Assembly: GCA_947167515.1 (NCBI GenBank)
Contig: CAMVIM010000006.1
Coordinates: forward strand, 62,001 to 126,000
Direction: 5' to 3'
Origin: an uncultured Prevotellaceae bacterium
Lineage (GTDB): Bacteria; Bacteroidota; Bacteroidia; Bacteroidales; Bacteroidaceae
Length of the DNA: 64,000 nucleotides
The position numbers were made by a program, and so were the translations under genes. The notes beneath the pieces were generated by a model. The model was not told where the DNA came from. It ran no database searches and saw nothing but the letters and a program-made list of their open reading frames with translations. Numbering within the stretch: position 1 is the stretch's first letter; every line of letters starts with the position of its first letter. Positions 17,298-24,385 of this stretch are shown one piece after another.

Positions 17298-18062
17298 ATG
17301 AAAAAAACGTTTATCTGCCTATTGGCGCTGCTTGTGTGCTCCTTCGTTGAGGCACAGAGATTGGTTCCATTCAAGGGATATGGAACCAGTTGGGACAAGT
17401 CAATGGTTTCTTCCAAGAACAAACCCAACGGTTACATCTACCGCCTGCGTGAGGATGTGCAATGCACGGATTTGCCCAAGGTGTCAGCAGCGGAAGATCA
17501 TGAACTCTTCATCGCTGAACCTATCGACATGGGATGGCTCGCCTTCTACCGGCTCCCCACGAGTGCTGACGACTACGACTTCATCGTGGTGCTCTACAAT
17601 CATGAGAAGCAACCCGTCGAAACCGTGAATCTTGGCTATGTGACAGACAACCACTACTGCGAGGTGCAGGATGTGCGTTGGGACAGCGACAACCAGTGCA
17701 TCCTCTTCAACATGGCATGTCCCAGTTATGCCGACCAAATTGATGGAAAGGGTAGCAAGCTCTACAGCTACAGCATCAAGGACAAGCGTATCGTATGGGA
17801 AACAGACTATCTCGTCAGTAATGACATCTTCATCCTTAACGACAAGTACGTCTTCTGCTCCTACGGTTTCACCAGCGAGAAGAAGTTCCTCTTCATGCTC
17901 GACAAGAAGACCGGCAAGCAGTACAGCAAGATTCCGATGGTGTACAAAGTGGAGTACATGGAACTCCAGAAGAAAGGCAACGTGGAGAAACTCTTCGTAG
18001 TGGATTATAACGAAAGCCTCTATGAATACAACGTCGTCAACACACCTGCAAGAAGGAAGTAA
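17298..18062 (+). CDS. Secreted protein of unknown function
   Basis: I do not recognise a family. From ATG 17298 the protein has 254 residues and a signal peptide (MKKTFICLLALLVCSFVEAQ). The ATG at 17292 would add two residues. The open frame extends much further upstream, but that part lies antisense to the sigma-54 gene and lacks coding character. The mature part is beta-rich with repeated aromatic turns (YNHEKQPVETVNLGYVTDN, VFCSYGFTSEKKFLFMLDKK), suggesting a propeller-like or WD-type fold. It is divergent from the sigma-54 activator and ends just before the DUF3791 promoter. Confidence 0.72.
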   Translation: MKKTFICLLALLVCSFVEAQRLVPFKGYGTSWDKSMVSSKNKPNGYIYRLREDVQCTDLPKVSAAEDHELFIAEPIDMGWLAFYRLPTSADDYDFIVVLYNHEKQPVETVNLGYVTDNHYCEVQDVRWDSDNQCILFNMACPSYADQIDGKGSKLYSYSIKDKRIVWETDYLVSNDIFILNDKYVFCSYGFTSEKKFLFMLDKKTGKQYSKIPMVYKVEYMELQKKGNVEKLFVVDYNESLYEYNVVNTPARRK

Positions 18063-18082
18063 ATGAAAAATTGTGTATTTCT

Positions 18083-18112
18083 TTTGTGGGTGAAAAATAA
18101 TACGTACCTTTG
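18083..18112 (+). promoter_or_regulatory. Promoter for the DUF3791 module
   Basis: TTTG (18083-18086), an 18-nt spacer and TACCTTTG (18105-18112) lie 28 nt before the ATG at 18140. Confidence 0.65.
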
Positions 18113-18139
18113 TGGTCAAGTTATCATTATAAATAAGAT

Positions 18140-18355
18140 ATGAGCAAGTACGAGATTCCATTCTTCATTGCATGCATCAAAGCTTTCGGACAACGCTTCT
18201 CTATGACACGACAAGCAGCGTTCCGCTATCTGCATGAGCATAAGGGCTTGGCATTCTTGATAGAATTCTTTGATGTGGAGCATCTGCAATCAATGGATGA
18301 GACGATAGATGACCTGCTCATTATCTGCCAAAAGAATGGAGGGACACTGGCATGA
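18140..18355 (+). CDS. DUF3791 domain-containing protein
   Basis: This 71-residue protein shows the DUF3791 pattern: an N-terminal helix (IPFFIACIKAFGQRFSMTRQ), AAFRYLHEHKGLAFLIEFFD, and a C-terminal DDLLIICQKNG. In many gut bacteria DUF3791 genes accompany a DUF3990 gene (ADP-ribosyltransferase-like fold), and the set behaves like a toxin-antitoxin or effector module by context. Here the stop codon sits in an ATGA overlap with a short remnant of the DUF3990-type gene, so the partner seems to have been lost. Confidence 0.75.
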   Translation: MSKYEIPFFIACIKAFGQRFSMTRQAAFRYLHEHKGLAFLIEFFDVEHLQSMDETIDDLLIICQKNGGTLA

Positions 18356-18426
18356 CACTCTATCACGAGATTCCCCAAGCGTATGAACGAGCCCACACAT
18401 CATCAAATAGCGAACTATCTGATTGA
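18352..18426 (+). pseudogene. Truncated DUF3990-type gene (N-terminal remnant)
   Basis: An ATG in ATGA overlap with the DUF3791 stop opens a 24-codon frame beginning MTLYHEIPQAYERA. Family knowledge: DUF3990 proteins start with a similar M-x-L-Y-H-G motif and are translationally coupled to DUF3791. The frame closes at a TGA and overlaps the next gene, so the catalytic body is absent. The remnant is short, and the match rests on the MTLYH start plus gene order. Confidence 0.4.
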
Positions 18427-18616
18427 CCATGCGCTGAGTGAACTGGTCAAATACGTGATAGAGGATACGGGCTGTACTGTCGAGCAGGCAATGGAACGTG
18501 TCTATAATTCACCATTGATGCCGCTCTTACAAGATGAGGAAGGGGAACTCTACGTACAAAGCCCAGCGTATTTGTATGAATTGATGAATAATTTGTCAAC
18601 ATACAAGTTCCTGTGA
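18383..18616 (+). CDS. Small helical protein of the DUF3791/DUF3990 module
   Basis: The 77-residue protein begins MNEPTHHQIANYLIDHALSE, with further helices (LVKYVIEDTGCTVEQAMERV) and an aromatic C-terminal part (LYVQSPAYLYELMNNL). Its size and position match the third gene often found after DUF3990. It remains intact although the middle gene is gone. It ends shortly before a hairpin terminator. The function is unknown; an antitoxin or immunity role is an inference from the module. Confidence 0.6.
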   Translation: MNEPTHHQIANYLIDHALSELVKYVIEDTGCTVEQAMERVYNSPLMPLLQDEEGELYVQSPAYLYELMNNLSTYKFL

Positions 18617-18650
18617 GAAGAAATTAAACAACAAGGTAGGAGTTATAAAC

Positions 18651-18686
18651 AGACACCCGTAAAGCTTGTGAGCCTTACGGGTGTCT
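18651..18686 (+). terminator. Stem-loop after the DUF3791 module
   Basis: The 12-bp perfect arms AGACACCCGTAA (18651-18662) and TTACGGGTGTCT (18675-18686) enclose a 12-nt loop. The T-run is poor, so termination is likely but not certain. Confidence 0.65.
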
Positions 18687-18778
18687 GTATGAAGTTGGTT
18701 TATTTGATAATGATTGTATGAATTGCGGATGAATGTAGAGGAGATGGTATGTTTGGCTACTTTTTGAGGAAAAACAAT

Positions 18779-18813
18779 GAGGGTGTGTCAAAATAGGCAC
18801 ATCCTCTTTTTTT
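18779..18813 (+). terminator. Intrinsic terminator hairpin
   Basis: GAGGGTGTG pairs with CACATCCTC (one G-U pair), followed directly by seven or more T. The sequence also resembles the terminal repeat of some insertion sequences, so an IS-end remnant is an alternative reading. Confidence 0.6.
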
Positions 18814-18844
18814 GCGCAAAGCCCCGACTTTCTCAAGCCAGGGC

Positions 18845-18875
18845 TTTGTTATGTCGTAAAGTTTTTGTACCTTTA
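18845..18875 (+). promoter_or_regulatory. Consensus-spaced promoter in a gene-poor gap
   Basis: TTTG (18845-18848), exactly 19 nt, then TACCTTTA (18868-18875). The TTTG is part of a small inverted repeat (AAAGCCC with GGGCTTT, 818-824 and 841-847 within the 18-kb block). The first ATG follows 6 nt later. Confidence 0.55.
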
Positions 18876-18881
18876 CAAAAC

Positions 18882-19013
18882 ATGGAAAAAGTTGAAAAAG
18901 TTTCAATGCTGTGTGTGAAGCGAATCAAAAAAAGAAAAGGGGCAAAACACCGCACTAACAAAGGTAATTACGATACACGGTGCAGGATAATTTGCCCACA
19001 GGATGAAAGGTAA
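18882..19013 (+). CDS. Small basic ORF, possible short protein or RNA
   Basis: The 43-codon frame starts MEKVEKVSMLC and is rich in Lys/Arg (CVKRIKKRKGAKHR). It lies immediately downstream of a well-spaced promoter and ends 29 nt before the symmetrical 23-bp array. There is no recognised family. The transcript itself, running into a large hairpin array, may matter more than the peptide. Confidence 0.3.
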   Translation: MEKVEKVSMLCVKRIKKRKGAKHRTNKGNYDTRCRIICPQDER

Positions 19014-19041
19014 TGTGGCATTACTAATATTCTCCAAAGAA

Positions 19042-19215
19042 TTTAGCTTTGGAACTAAAATCATTTTAGCCTTTGGACATGATTCAATTTGGCATTGGAA
19101 TAAATAGTGATTTAGCGTTGGGACACAAACGTATTCCAACGCTAAATTGAATCGTGTCCCAACGCTAAATGAAAATTCATAATAACGCTAAATCATTTCT
19201 TATTCCAAGGCTAAA
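19042..19215. repeat. Symmetrical array: four 23-bp units facing four inverted units
   Basis: TTTAGC (or TTTGGC) begins at 19042, 19065, 19088 and 19111. The reverse motif GCTAAA begins at 19141, 19164, 19187 and 19210. Both series have an exact 23-nt step. Every forward copy mirrors a reverse copy about the point 19128.5. The extended core is TTTAGCGTTGGGACAC and its complement. The RNA of either strand could fold into an imperfect hairpin of about 87 nt per arm. It lies in the gap 3' of the MBL gene. Confidence 0.85.
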
Positions 19216-19360
19216 TGGATTAATGATTGTGAAATACACATCATGAGGACGCACCAAAACACTACGTAAGGACAGTGAAAGAGTGGGATAATACACAAAA
19301 GAAGCACATCCATATGGACGTGCCTCTTGATTCCAAACTCCTCATTTCTCGTTAAACTTA

Positions 19361-20014
19361 CTATGTAGTTCTCATGTAGGGATTGTAGAGCTTTTCCCTC
19401 CCGATGGTGGTGGAGGGGCCATGTCCGCAGAAGACTTGGATGTGGTCGGGCAGGGTGGAGAGGCTGTGCATGCTGGTGATTATGTCGCTGTAGTTGCCTC
19501 CCTCCAAGTCTGTGCGTCCGCAACTGCCGCAGAAGAGTGTGTCGCCCGAAAAGAGAACCCCATCGGCCTCAGAATAGAAGCAGATGCTGCCACGAGAATG
19601 CCCTGGGGTGGCGAGCACTTTCAGCGTAGTGTGGCCAAAAGTGACTTCGCTGCCATCGAGCAGGGAGGTGCCGAGTGGCGGCATGGGTGGGTGGGGAATG
19701 CACACTCCCACCACCGAGCGAATCTGCTCATCCATGTTTTCGTAAAGCTGCAGGTCTTCGTAGTTCGCTTCGGGGCGTAATCCCAAGTCGCGATAGACGA
19801 GAGCGGTGCCCCACACATGGTCGAAGTGTAGGTGAGTGTTGAGCAGATGCTTCACTTGCAGGTCGTTGCTCGCTATATATTTCTTGATGTCAGCCCATTC
19901 GCTTTCAGACGAGCAACCGCAGTCGATGATGACCGCTTCTTTTGTGTCGTCGCTCACCACATAGCAGTTTTCTGCCAATGGGTTCACCTCAAAAGTCTTG
20001 ATTGTCATGCTCAT
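19361..20014 (-). CDS. MBL-fold metallo-hydrolase (glyoxalase II-like)
   Basis: The 217-residue enzyme has the metal-binding THLHFDH motif near residue 61, then a GHSRGS histidine, the bridging aspartate in FSGDTLF and a C-terminal GHG. These are the usual dinuclear Zn ligands of the superfamily. Such cytoplasmic proteins hydrolyse thioesters such as S-lactoylglutathione analogues, but the substrate is not readable here. A second start is the ATG at 20008. Its start overlaps the rsmG stop by 4 nt (ATGA), so the two are translationally coupled. Confidence 0.88.
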   Translation of the reverse strand: MSMTIKTFEVNPLAENCYVVSDDTKEAVIIDCGCSSESEWADIKKYIASNDLQVKHLLNTHLHFDHVWGTALVYRDLGLRPEANYEDLQLYENMDEQIRSVVGVCIPHPPMPPLGTSLLDGSEVTFGHTTLKVLATPGHSRGSICFYSEADGVLFSGDTLFCGSCGRTDLEGGNYSDIITSMHSLSTLPDHIQVFCGHGPSTTIGREKLYNPYMRTT

Positions 20015-20643
20015 TTCTTATTTACGATGGTCACGTGTACCACTTTCTTCGTCTTAAAGTACTCTTCCTTGAAAAAGTCGCTCAGTTCCCACACTGTTGC
20101 GATGTTCTTCATCGAGGCAATCTCGCCATTCAGCTCACCGCCTTTCAGGGCGATGATGCCATTCGGCAACGCATTGTGCTGCTCCTTCCTGATGTTCTTC
20201 CGCGCCACCTTCATCAAATCCACCATAGGCATCACGGCGCGAGTCACCACAAAGTCATACCGCTCCTTTATCTCCTCTGCTCTTGCATGGCTGAACTTCA
20301 CGTTTTTCAGTCCGATAGCCGTTGCCACCTCTTGTGCCACTCTAACTTTTTTCCCGATGCTGTCAACCAAATGGAACTGCACTTCAGGAAATAGAATCGC
20401 CAGCGGAATGCCAGGAAAACCACCTCCCGTTCCGAGATCCATCACCGTTGTCCCTTCCTTGAATTTCACCACTTTGGCGATGCCCAGCGAGTGCAGCACA
20501 TGATGCTCGTAGAGGTTCTGAATGTCCTTTCTGGAAATCACGTTGATTTTAGCGTTCCAGTCATTATAAAGAGCCTCAAGCTGAGCAAACTGCTCAACTT
20601 GAGTCTCCGTTAGATTTTTGAAATACTTCTGAATGATTTCCAT
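20011..20643 (-). CDS. rsmG: 16S rRNA (guanine(527)-N7)-methyltransferase
   Basis: RsmG methylates G527 of 16S rRNA using S-adenosylmethionine. The 210-residue length is standard. The SAM-binding motif is VMDLGTGGGFPGIPLA near residue 67. Upstream, the family sequence NDWNAKINVISRKDIQNLYEHHVLHSL is present as shorter blocks, followed by LVDSIGKKV and a DFVVTRAV strand. It precedes the MBL hydrolase with a 4-nt overlap and follows the DUF4301 gene by 40 nt, all on the minus strand. Confidence 0.95.
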   Translation of the reverse strand: MEIIQKYFKNLTETQVEQFAQLEALYNDWNAKINVISRKDIQNLYEHHVLHSLGIAKVVKFKEGTTVMDLGTGGGFPGIPLAILFPEVQFHLVDSIGKKVRVAQEVATAIGLKNVKFSHARAEEIKERYDFVVTRAVMPMVDLMKVARKNIRKEQHNALPNGIIALKGGELNGEIASMKNIATVWELSDFFKEEYFKTKKVVHVTIVNKK

Positions 20644-20683
20644 TCAAATTCGTTTTATTCGATAAATTCGTAGTTGAAAAAAA

Positions 20684-22171
20684 TTATTGGTGCTGTGGAC
20701 GCAGCAAGTCATTCACCGTCTTCACAGGATTGAACGTACCCAGCGACACCTCCACAAAGATGGTGTTCCAGTCGCTCATGGCGCCGTTCCACAGTCCTGG
20801 CAATTCGAGTGCCTTCAATTCCTTGCCGTCCTTGCTCTTGCTGGAAATGAAGCCTGTCTGGTGATCCACATATTTGGTCAGGTCAAACTTGTTGCCCTGA
20901 TAGTCCTTCACTGCACAAACCAAGTCAACGGGGTTGAAGTGTGTGCCGTTCTGGAACATTTGCAGATATTCGGCGTTCTCCTTGTCTATCTGGCTGCTCT
21001 CCAGAATCTGCAAGCTGATGGTGCCGTCCTGATTGTAGGCCAAGAAGGGACCGCCGCCTGGTTCGCCCACATTCTTTACCATACCGCACACGCGCATGGG
21101 TCGGTTCAGCTTCTTCTTCAGGTAGATGGCGAGTTCGGCATCCTCCAAGTCCTTCAGTTCGGGGTTGCGGCAGCAGAGCTCGTCGCGCAGGAAGCGGATG
21201 ATTTCCTCCAGTTGAGCGTGAGTGTATTTTCCGCTGTCCAGCAGTTCGAGATATTGGAAAGCCTTCTTCTGCTTGCTCACCAGCACACCGGCAATCAGTT
21301 TCTTGTATTCCACGGTCTCAGCCTTCAGACGGTCGGGCACCACATTGTCGATGTTCTTGATGAAGATGACATCGGCATCCAGGTCGTTCAGGTTTTCAAT
21401 CAGCGCGCCGTGACCGCCTGGGCGGAACAGAATCTTTCCATCCTTTCCGCGGAAAGGTGTGTTGTCGGGATTGGCTGCCACCGTATCAGTGCTGGCTTTC
21501 TGCTCTGAGAAACTCACGGAATACTTTACGCCGAATTTCTTTTCATACTTAGGAACTACCTTGGCCACCAAGGCCTCAAAAAGCGGGCGATGCTCTGGGC
21601 TTACTGTGAAGTGTACCGTCACCTGACCGTTCTTGCCGCCAGCATAGAGTGCGCCTTCCACCAGATGCTCCTCCACGGGAGTGCGGGCACCATCCTCATA
21701 CTTGTGGAACTTCAGCAGACCCTTTGGCAGTTTGCCGTATGAAAGGCCTTCCTCGCCCAGCAGGGTGGCAATGGCGGTCTTCACGCTTCCGTCGCCTCCG
21801 TTCTTGGCGATGGCTGCCTTCAAGTCATCGATGAAAGCGAACTTCTCCAGATTCGTCTCAAACTTTTCAATGAAGTCAGTCTTCTCCTCCGTGTCGAGAA
21901 ACTCAAACAGGTTCTTGAACATGCGGCTGGCTGCTCCCGAAGCAGGCACAAACTTCAGCACCTTGCCCGTCCCGTCCAGATAGGCATCCCAAGCGGCAAG
22001 ATAGTCCTTCTTCTCTGCTTCAGTTGGGATGGTGATGCCATTGCCCGGCGATGCAGCCCCGGCCAGTTTCAGCCAAGGGAACCCTGTCTTGAAACAATTC
22101 AACTGCGCATTCAGTTTCTCTTCCGTGATGCCTTTCTTTGCCAGAAAGTCTTTGTCTCCTTGTGTAAGCAT
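20684..22171 (-). CDS. DUF4301 family protein
   Basis: Counted from ATG 22171 (MLTQGDKDFLAKKGITEE) the protein has 495 residues. It carries DUF4301 features: LKLAGAASPGNGI, FVPASGAASRMFKNL, FRPGGHGALIENLND and VGEPGGGPFLAYN. The GxGAASRMF-type loop recalls nucleotide-sugar pyrophosphorylases, so a nucleotidyltransferase-like fold is plausible. No activity is established that I know of. The ORF reads open 50 codons further upstream, but that part lies across the promoter at 22223-22253 and is rejected. Confidence 0.85.
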   Translation of the reverse strand: MLTQGDKDFLAKKGITEEKLNAQLNCFKTGFPWLKLAGAASPGNGITIPTEAEKKDYLAAWDAYLDGTGKVLKFVPASGAASRMFKNLFEFLDTEEKTDFIEKFETNLEKFAFIDDLKAAIAKNGGDGSVKTAIATLLGEEGLSYGKLPKGLLKFHKYEDGARTPVEEHLVEGALYAGGKNGQVTVHFTVSPEHRPLFEALVAKVVPKYEKKFGVKYSVSFSEQKASTDTVAANPDNTPFRGKDGKILFRPGGHGALIENLNDLDADVIFIKNIDNVVPDRLKAETVEYKKLIAGVLVSKQKKAFQYLELLDSGKYTHAQLEEIIRFLRDELCCRNPELKDLEDAELAIYLKKKLNRPMRVCGMVKNVGEPGGGPFLAYNQDGTISLQILESSQIDKENAEYLQMFQNGTHFNPVDLVCAVKDYQGNKFDLTKYVDHQTGFISSKSKDGKELKALELPGLWNGAMSDWNTIFVEVSLGTFNPVKTVNDLLRPQHQ

Positions 22172-22222
22172 GATAAAATATGGTTTTATGGTTATGATTC
22201 TATAATTACTGTATTTTCTATG

Positions 22223-22253
22223 CAAAGATACCACTTTTCTTTCACAACACAAA
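22223..22253 (-). promoter_or_regulatory. Consensus promoter of the DUF4301 gene
   Basis: TTTG (22250-22253), exactly 19 nt, then TATCTTTG (22223-22230) on the minus strand, 52 nt before the ATG at 22171. Confidence 0.75.
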
Positions 22254-22419
22254 TTATTGCAAATTATTTTTGGCAAATTTCTTGTATTCACGTTCTGAAA
22301 GAGTGGCACTGTAGATGCCATCCAAAAGGGAACTCGCTTTTCGTGTCAGCTGCTGTTCCCTCACCTCCATCAATCGTCCCATATCGTACAAATTGACCAA
22401 TAGAAAATGCTCCAAAATC

Positions 22420-22482
22420 GGTGTGAGTCACACCTACCTCATCGGTGTGAGTCACACCCCCTGTTGTGGTGTGAGTCACACC
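22420..22482. repeat. Three 15-nt palindromes at 24-nt spacing
   Basis: GGTGTGAGTCACACC occurs exactly at 22420, 22444 and 22468, separated by different 9-nt spacers. Flanks extend the symmetry: AAAATC before the first copy mirrors GATTTT after the last. It lies 61 nt after the trmD stop and before the DUF4301 promoter. It is too short and palindromic for a CRISPR array. Confidence 0.85.
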
Positions 22483-22543
22483 GATTTTGAGGTAATGGGC
22501 GTGTACAAAATGACCAAAAGGAGTAGGGGAGGATTGTTGACGC

Positions 22544-23245
22544 TCATTCCTCTTTCAGCAGGTCTGGACGTAAGGCTTTTGTGCGAGCAAGAGCCTGCTC
22601 ATATTCCCATTCCTTAATCTTCGCTTCATGGCCCGACAGCAGAATCTCTGGCACTGTCCAGGTTTCATCAGGACTGCTGACGGGATGATACTCTGCCGGT
22701 CGTGTATAGACGGGTGGTTCCAAGAGGTTGTCCTGAAACGAGTCGCTGAGCGCACTCTCCACATCACCTATCACGCCTGGAATGACCCTCACAATGGCAT
22801 CAGCCATCACTGCCGCCGCCAGTTCGCCACCCGTCAGCACGTAGTCGCCGATGCTAACTTCCTTCGTGATGAGGTGCTCCCTGATGCGGTAGTCGATGCC
22901 CTTGTAGTGTCCGCAGATGATGATGATATTCTCCTTCAGGCTCAATTCGTTAGCCATTGGCTGGTCGAACTTCTCGCCGTCTGGAGCCGTGAAGATGATT
23001 TCGTCATAGTCGCGCTCCGCCTTCAGCGCAGCGATGCAAGCATCCAGCGGTTGGCACTGAATCAGCATGCCAGCCGCACCGCCAAACGGGTAGTCATCCA
23101 CCCGCCGATGCTTGTCGGTGGTGTAGTCCCTCAGGTTATGTACATGTATTTCTGCCAGTCCTTTCTTCTGAGCACGTCCGAGAATGCTCTCTTGTGTAAA
23201 CGGTTCTATCAGTTCAGGAAGAACCGTGATGATGTCAATGCGCAT
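22544..23245 (-). CDS. trmD: tRNA (guanosine(37)-N1)-methyltransferase
   Basis: TrmD methylates G37 of tRNAs that have G at position 36, protecting the reading frame. The 233-residue protein begins [16 protein letters not shown]. It shows the SPOUT knot sequences [30 protein letters not shown] and [14 protein letters not shown], plus the C-terminal [10 protein letters not shown]. The frame is open well upstream of ATG 23245, but that stretch covers the promoter and a dispersed-type repeat, so 23245 is the start. It marks the left edge of the accessory island. Confidence 0.96.
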   Translation of the reverse strand: MRIDIITVLPELIEPFTQESILGRAQKKGLAEIHVHNLRDYTTDKHRRVDDYPFGGAAGMLIQCQPLDACIAALKAERDYDEIIFTAPDGEKFDQPMANELSLKENIIIICGHYKGIDYRIREHLITKEVSIGDYVLTGGELAAAVMADAIVRVIPGVIGDVESALSDSFQDNLLEPPVYTRPAEYHPVSSPDETWTVPEILLSGHEAKIKEWEYEQALARTKALRPDLLKEE

Positions 23246-23271
23246 AAATGACCTTTTTCTATTTTCTGTGG

Positions 23272-23302
23272 CAAAGTTAGTGCAAATCGAGCGAAATACA
23301 AA
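23272..23302 (-). promoter_or_regulatory. Consensus promoter of trmD
   Basis: TTTG (23299-23302), exactly 19 nt, then TAACTTTG (23272-23279) on the minus strand, 27 nt before the trmD ATG. It is the best match to the Bacteroidetes consensus in the window and sits at the edge of a repeat-like intergenic element. Confidence 0.8.
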
Positions 23303-23437
23303 ATGAAAAAACATTTTTTCATTTTTATTTCCGAGATGCAGCCTAAGTTCGACGTAGCCAACGTACGAATAAGCGAGGATAACACAACTGTCCTCCGACT
23401 TTTTTCTTCCATTAGACTCTTGAGTGTGCTTCAATAG
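23280..23437. repeat. Likely dispersed intergenic element upstream of trmD
   Basis: The stretch from the trmD promoter outward contains blocks such as GCAAATCGAGCGAAATAC and AACGTACGAATAAGCGAGG. I recall similar sequence upstream of many Bacteroidales genes, but only one copy is in this window, so its repetitive nature rests on memory and is not shown here. Confidence 0.35.
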
Positions 23438-23508
23438 AGTCTCTTCCGTAACCTCTAAACCGACCTCGACGACATCTAGCGCTCCTTGGGTTCGTAGTAG
23501 TAAGGTTG
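23438..23508. repeat. Left flank repeat of the DinJ/PIN module (23-bp units)
   Basis: Consecutive 23-nt units start at 23438 (AGTCTCTTCCGTAACCTC...) and 23461 (CGACCTCGACGACATC...), then CGTAGTAGTAAGGTTG at 23493-23508. The same blocks recur in the same order at 24386-24536 after the PIN gene, so they flank the module as direct repeats. Confidence 0.7.
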
Positions 23509-23569
23509 AAGTTGATGGCAAAATAATAAAAAATTAAGTCAAGATGATGGCAGATTGGGATAAAATACT

Positions 23570-23577
23570 TAACTTTG
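23570..23577 (+). promoter_or_regulatory. -7 box (TAACTTTG) for the DinJ/PIN pair
   Basis: TAnnTTTG match 23 nt before the ATG at 23600. No TTTG at the -33 position. Confidence 0.45.
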
Positions 23578-23599
23578 TGGCATCAAAAAGAATAAGATT

Positions 23600-23908
23600 A
23601 TGGCACAAGTATCTATGACAGTCCGTATGGACTCAGGCATTAAGGCAGCTTTTGACAAACTCTGTGCTCAGTTTGGTATGAGTGCAAATGCCGCAATGAA
23701 CATCTTTGCGAATGCAGTGGTCATGCAACGCAGAATTCCTTTTGAGATCAAGGCCGCTCCTGAGCAGAAATCTATGAGTGCGTTGGAGGCATTCCATGCC
23801 CTTAGGACAGAGGCGCAAGAGAATGGATTGCAAGAGATGACACTAGATGAGATTAATGAAGAAATCCGTCTTGCCCGTGAAGAAAGACGCTCAAAAATAC
23901 AGAAGTGA
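23600..23908 (+). CDS. RelB/DinJ-family antitoxin
   Basis: The 102-residue protein has an N-terminal ribbon-helix-helix DNA-binding part typical of DinJ: VSMTVRMDSGIKAAFDKLC, FGMSANAAMNIFANAVV, then RRIPFEI. The C-terminal half is charged and helical (MTLDEINEEIRLAREERR), as expected for the toxin-wrapping segment. It likely represses its own promoter and neutralises the toxin encoded next. Its stop overlaps the PIN gene start by 4 nt. The usual DinJ partner is a YafQ-type ribonuclease, so pairing with a PIN toxin is notable. Confidence 0.85.
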   Translation: MAQVSMTVRMDSGIKAAFDKLCAQFGMSANAAMNIFANAVVMQRRIPFEIKAAPEQKSMSALEAFHALRTEAQENGLQEMTLDEINEEIRLAREERRSKIQK

Positions 23909-24318
23909 TGATTTACGCTGTCATTGACACGAACGTTTTTGTCTCTGCTTTGTTCTCCAAAAACATCAACGCTGCCACTGTAAAAGTGTTGGACGCGATA
24001 TTTCAAGGGGATATTGTACCTTTGTTCAACGACGAGATTATCGCAGAATATGAAGATGTCCTTCGACGTTCGAAATTTCATTTCACACCCTCTTTGGTCA
24101 ATAAGTATTTGAAAAGTATCTGCAAATTGGGAATTTCTTCAGAACGTGTTAAGAGTGATGAAGTTTTTCCAGATAAAGATGATGTGGTGTTTTATGGGGT
24201 TGCCCTTTCTAAAGAGGATGCTTACCTTATAACTGGCAATATAAAACACTTCCCTAAGACTCCAATTGTTGTCACGCCTGCTGAGATGATTGAGATTCTG
24301 CTGAGGGATAAACGATAA
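23905..24318 (+). CDS. PIN-domain toxin
   Basis: The 137-residue ribonuclease-like protein matches the PIN family labelled as putative toxin-antitoxin components. Acidic metal ligands are visible: D8 in YAVIDTNVFVSALF, E45/E49 in LFNDEIIAEYEDVL, D90-D92 in FPDKDDVVFYGVAL, and an aspartate region ending in AYLITGNIKHFPK. PIN toxins cut tRNA, rRNA or mRNA. It is translationally coupled to the DinJ-like antitoxin and ends before a clear terminator. The key acidic residues look intact, so it is probably active. Confidence 0.85.
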   Translation: MMIYAVIDTNVFVSALFSKNINAATVKVLDAIFQGDIVPLFNDEIIAEYEDVLRRSKFHFTPSLVNKYLKSICKLGISSERVKSDEVFPDKDDVVFYGVALSKEDAYLITGNIKHFPKTPIVVTPAEMIEILLRDKR

Positions 24319-24334
24319 CCTTTATTTAACCCAT

Positions 24335-24366
24335 GAAGCCTGTCCATTTGGATGGGCTTCTTTGTT
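24335..24366 (+). terminator. Intrinsic terminator of the DinJ/PIN module
   Basis: GAAGCC (24335-24340) pairs with GGCTTC (24355-24360), with an inner TCCA/TGGA pairing. It is followed by TTTGTTT. Confidence 0.8.
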
Positions 24367-24385
24367 TGTGGATTCTTCATTTGAA

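Noticed and set aside
18779-18890. Complete insertion sequence
   Set aside because: Only one IS-end-like stretch, no transposase and no matching second end; it is explained as well by a terminator.
22288-22479. ORF with GVTHTD repeats on the minus strand
   Set aside because: It is only the 24-nt palindromic repeat read in frame; it crosses the DUF4301 promoter and has no independent coding support.
22420-22482. Possible mini CRISPR array
   Set aside because: The repeats are 15-nt palindromes with 9-nt spacers and there are no cas genes; lengths are far from CRISPR.
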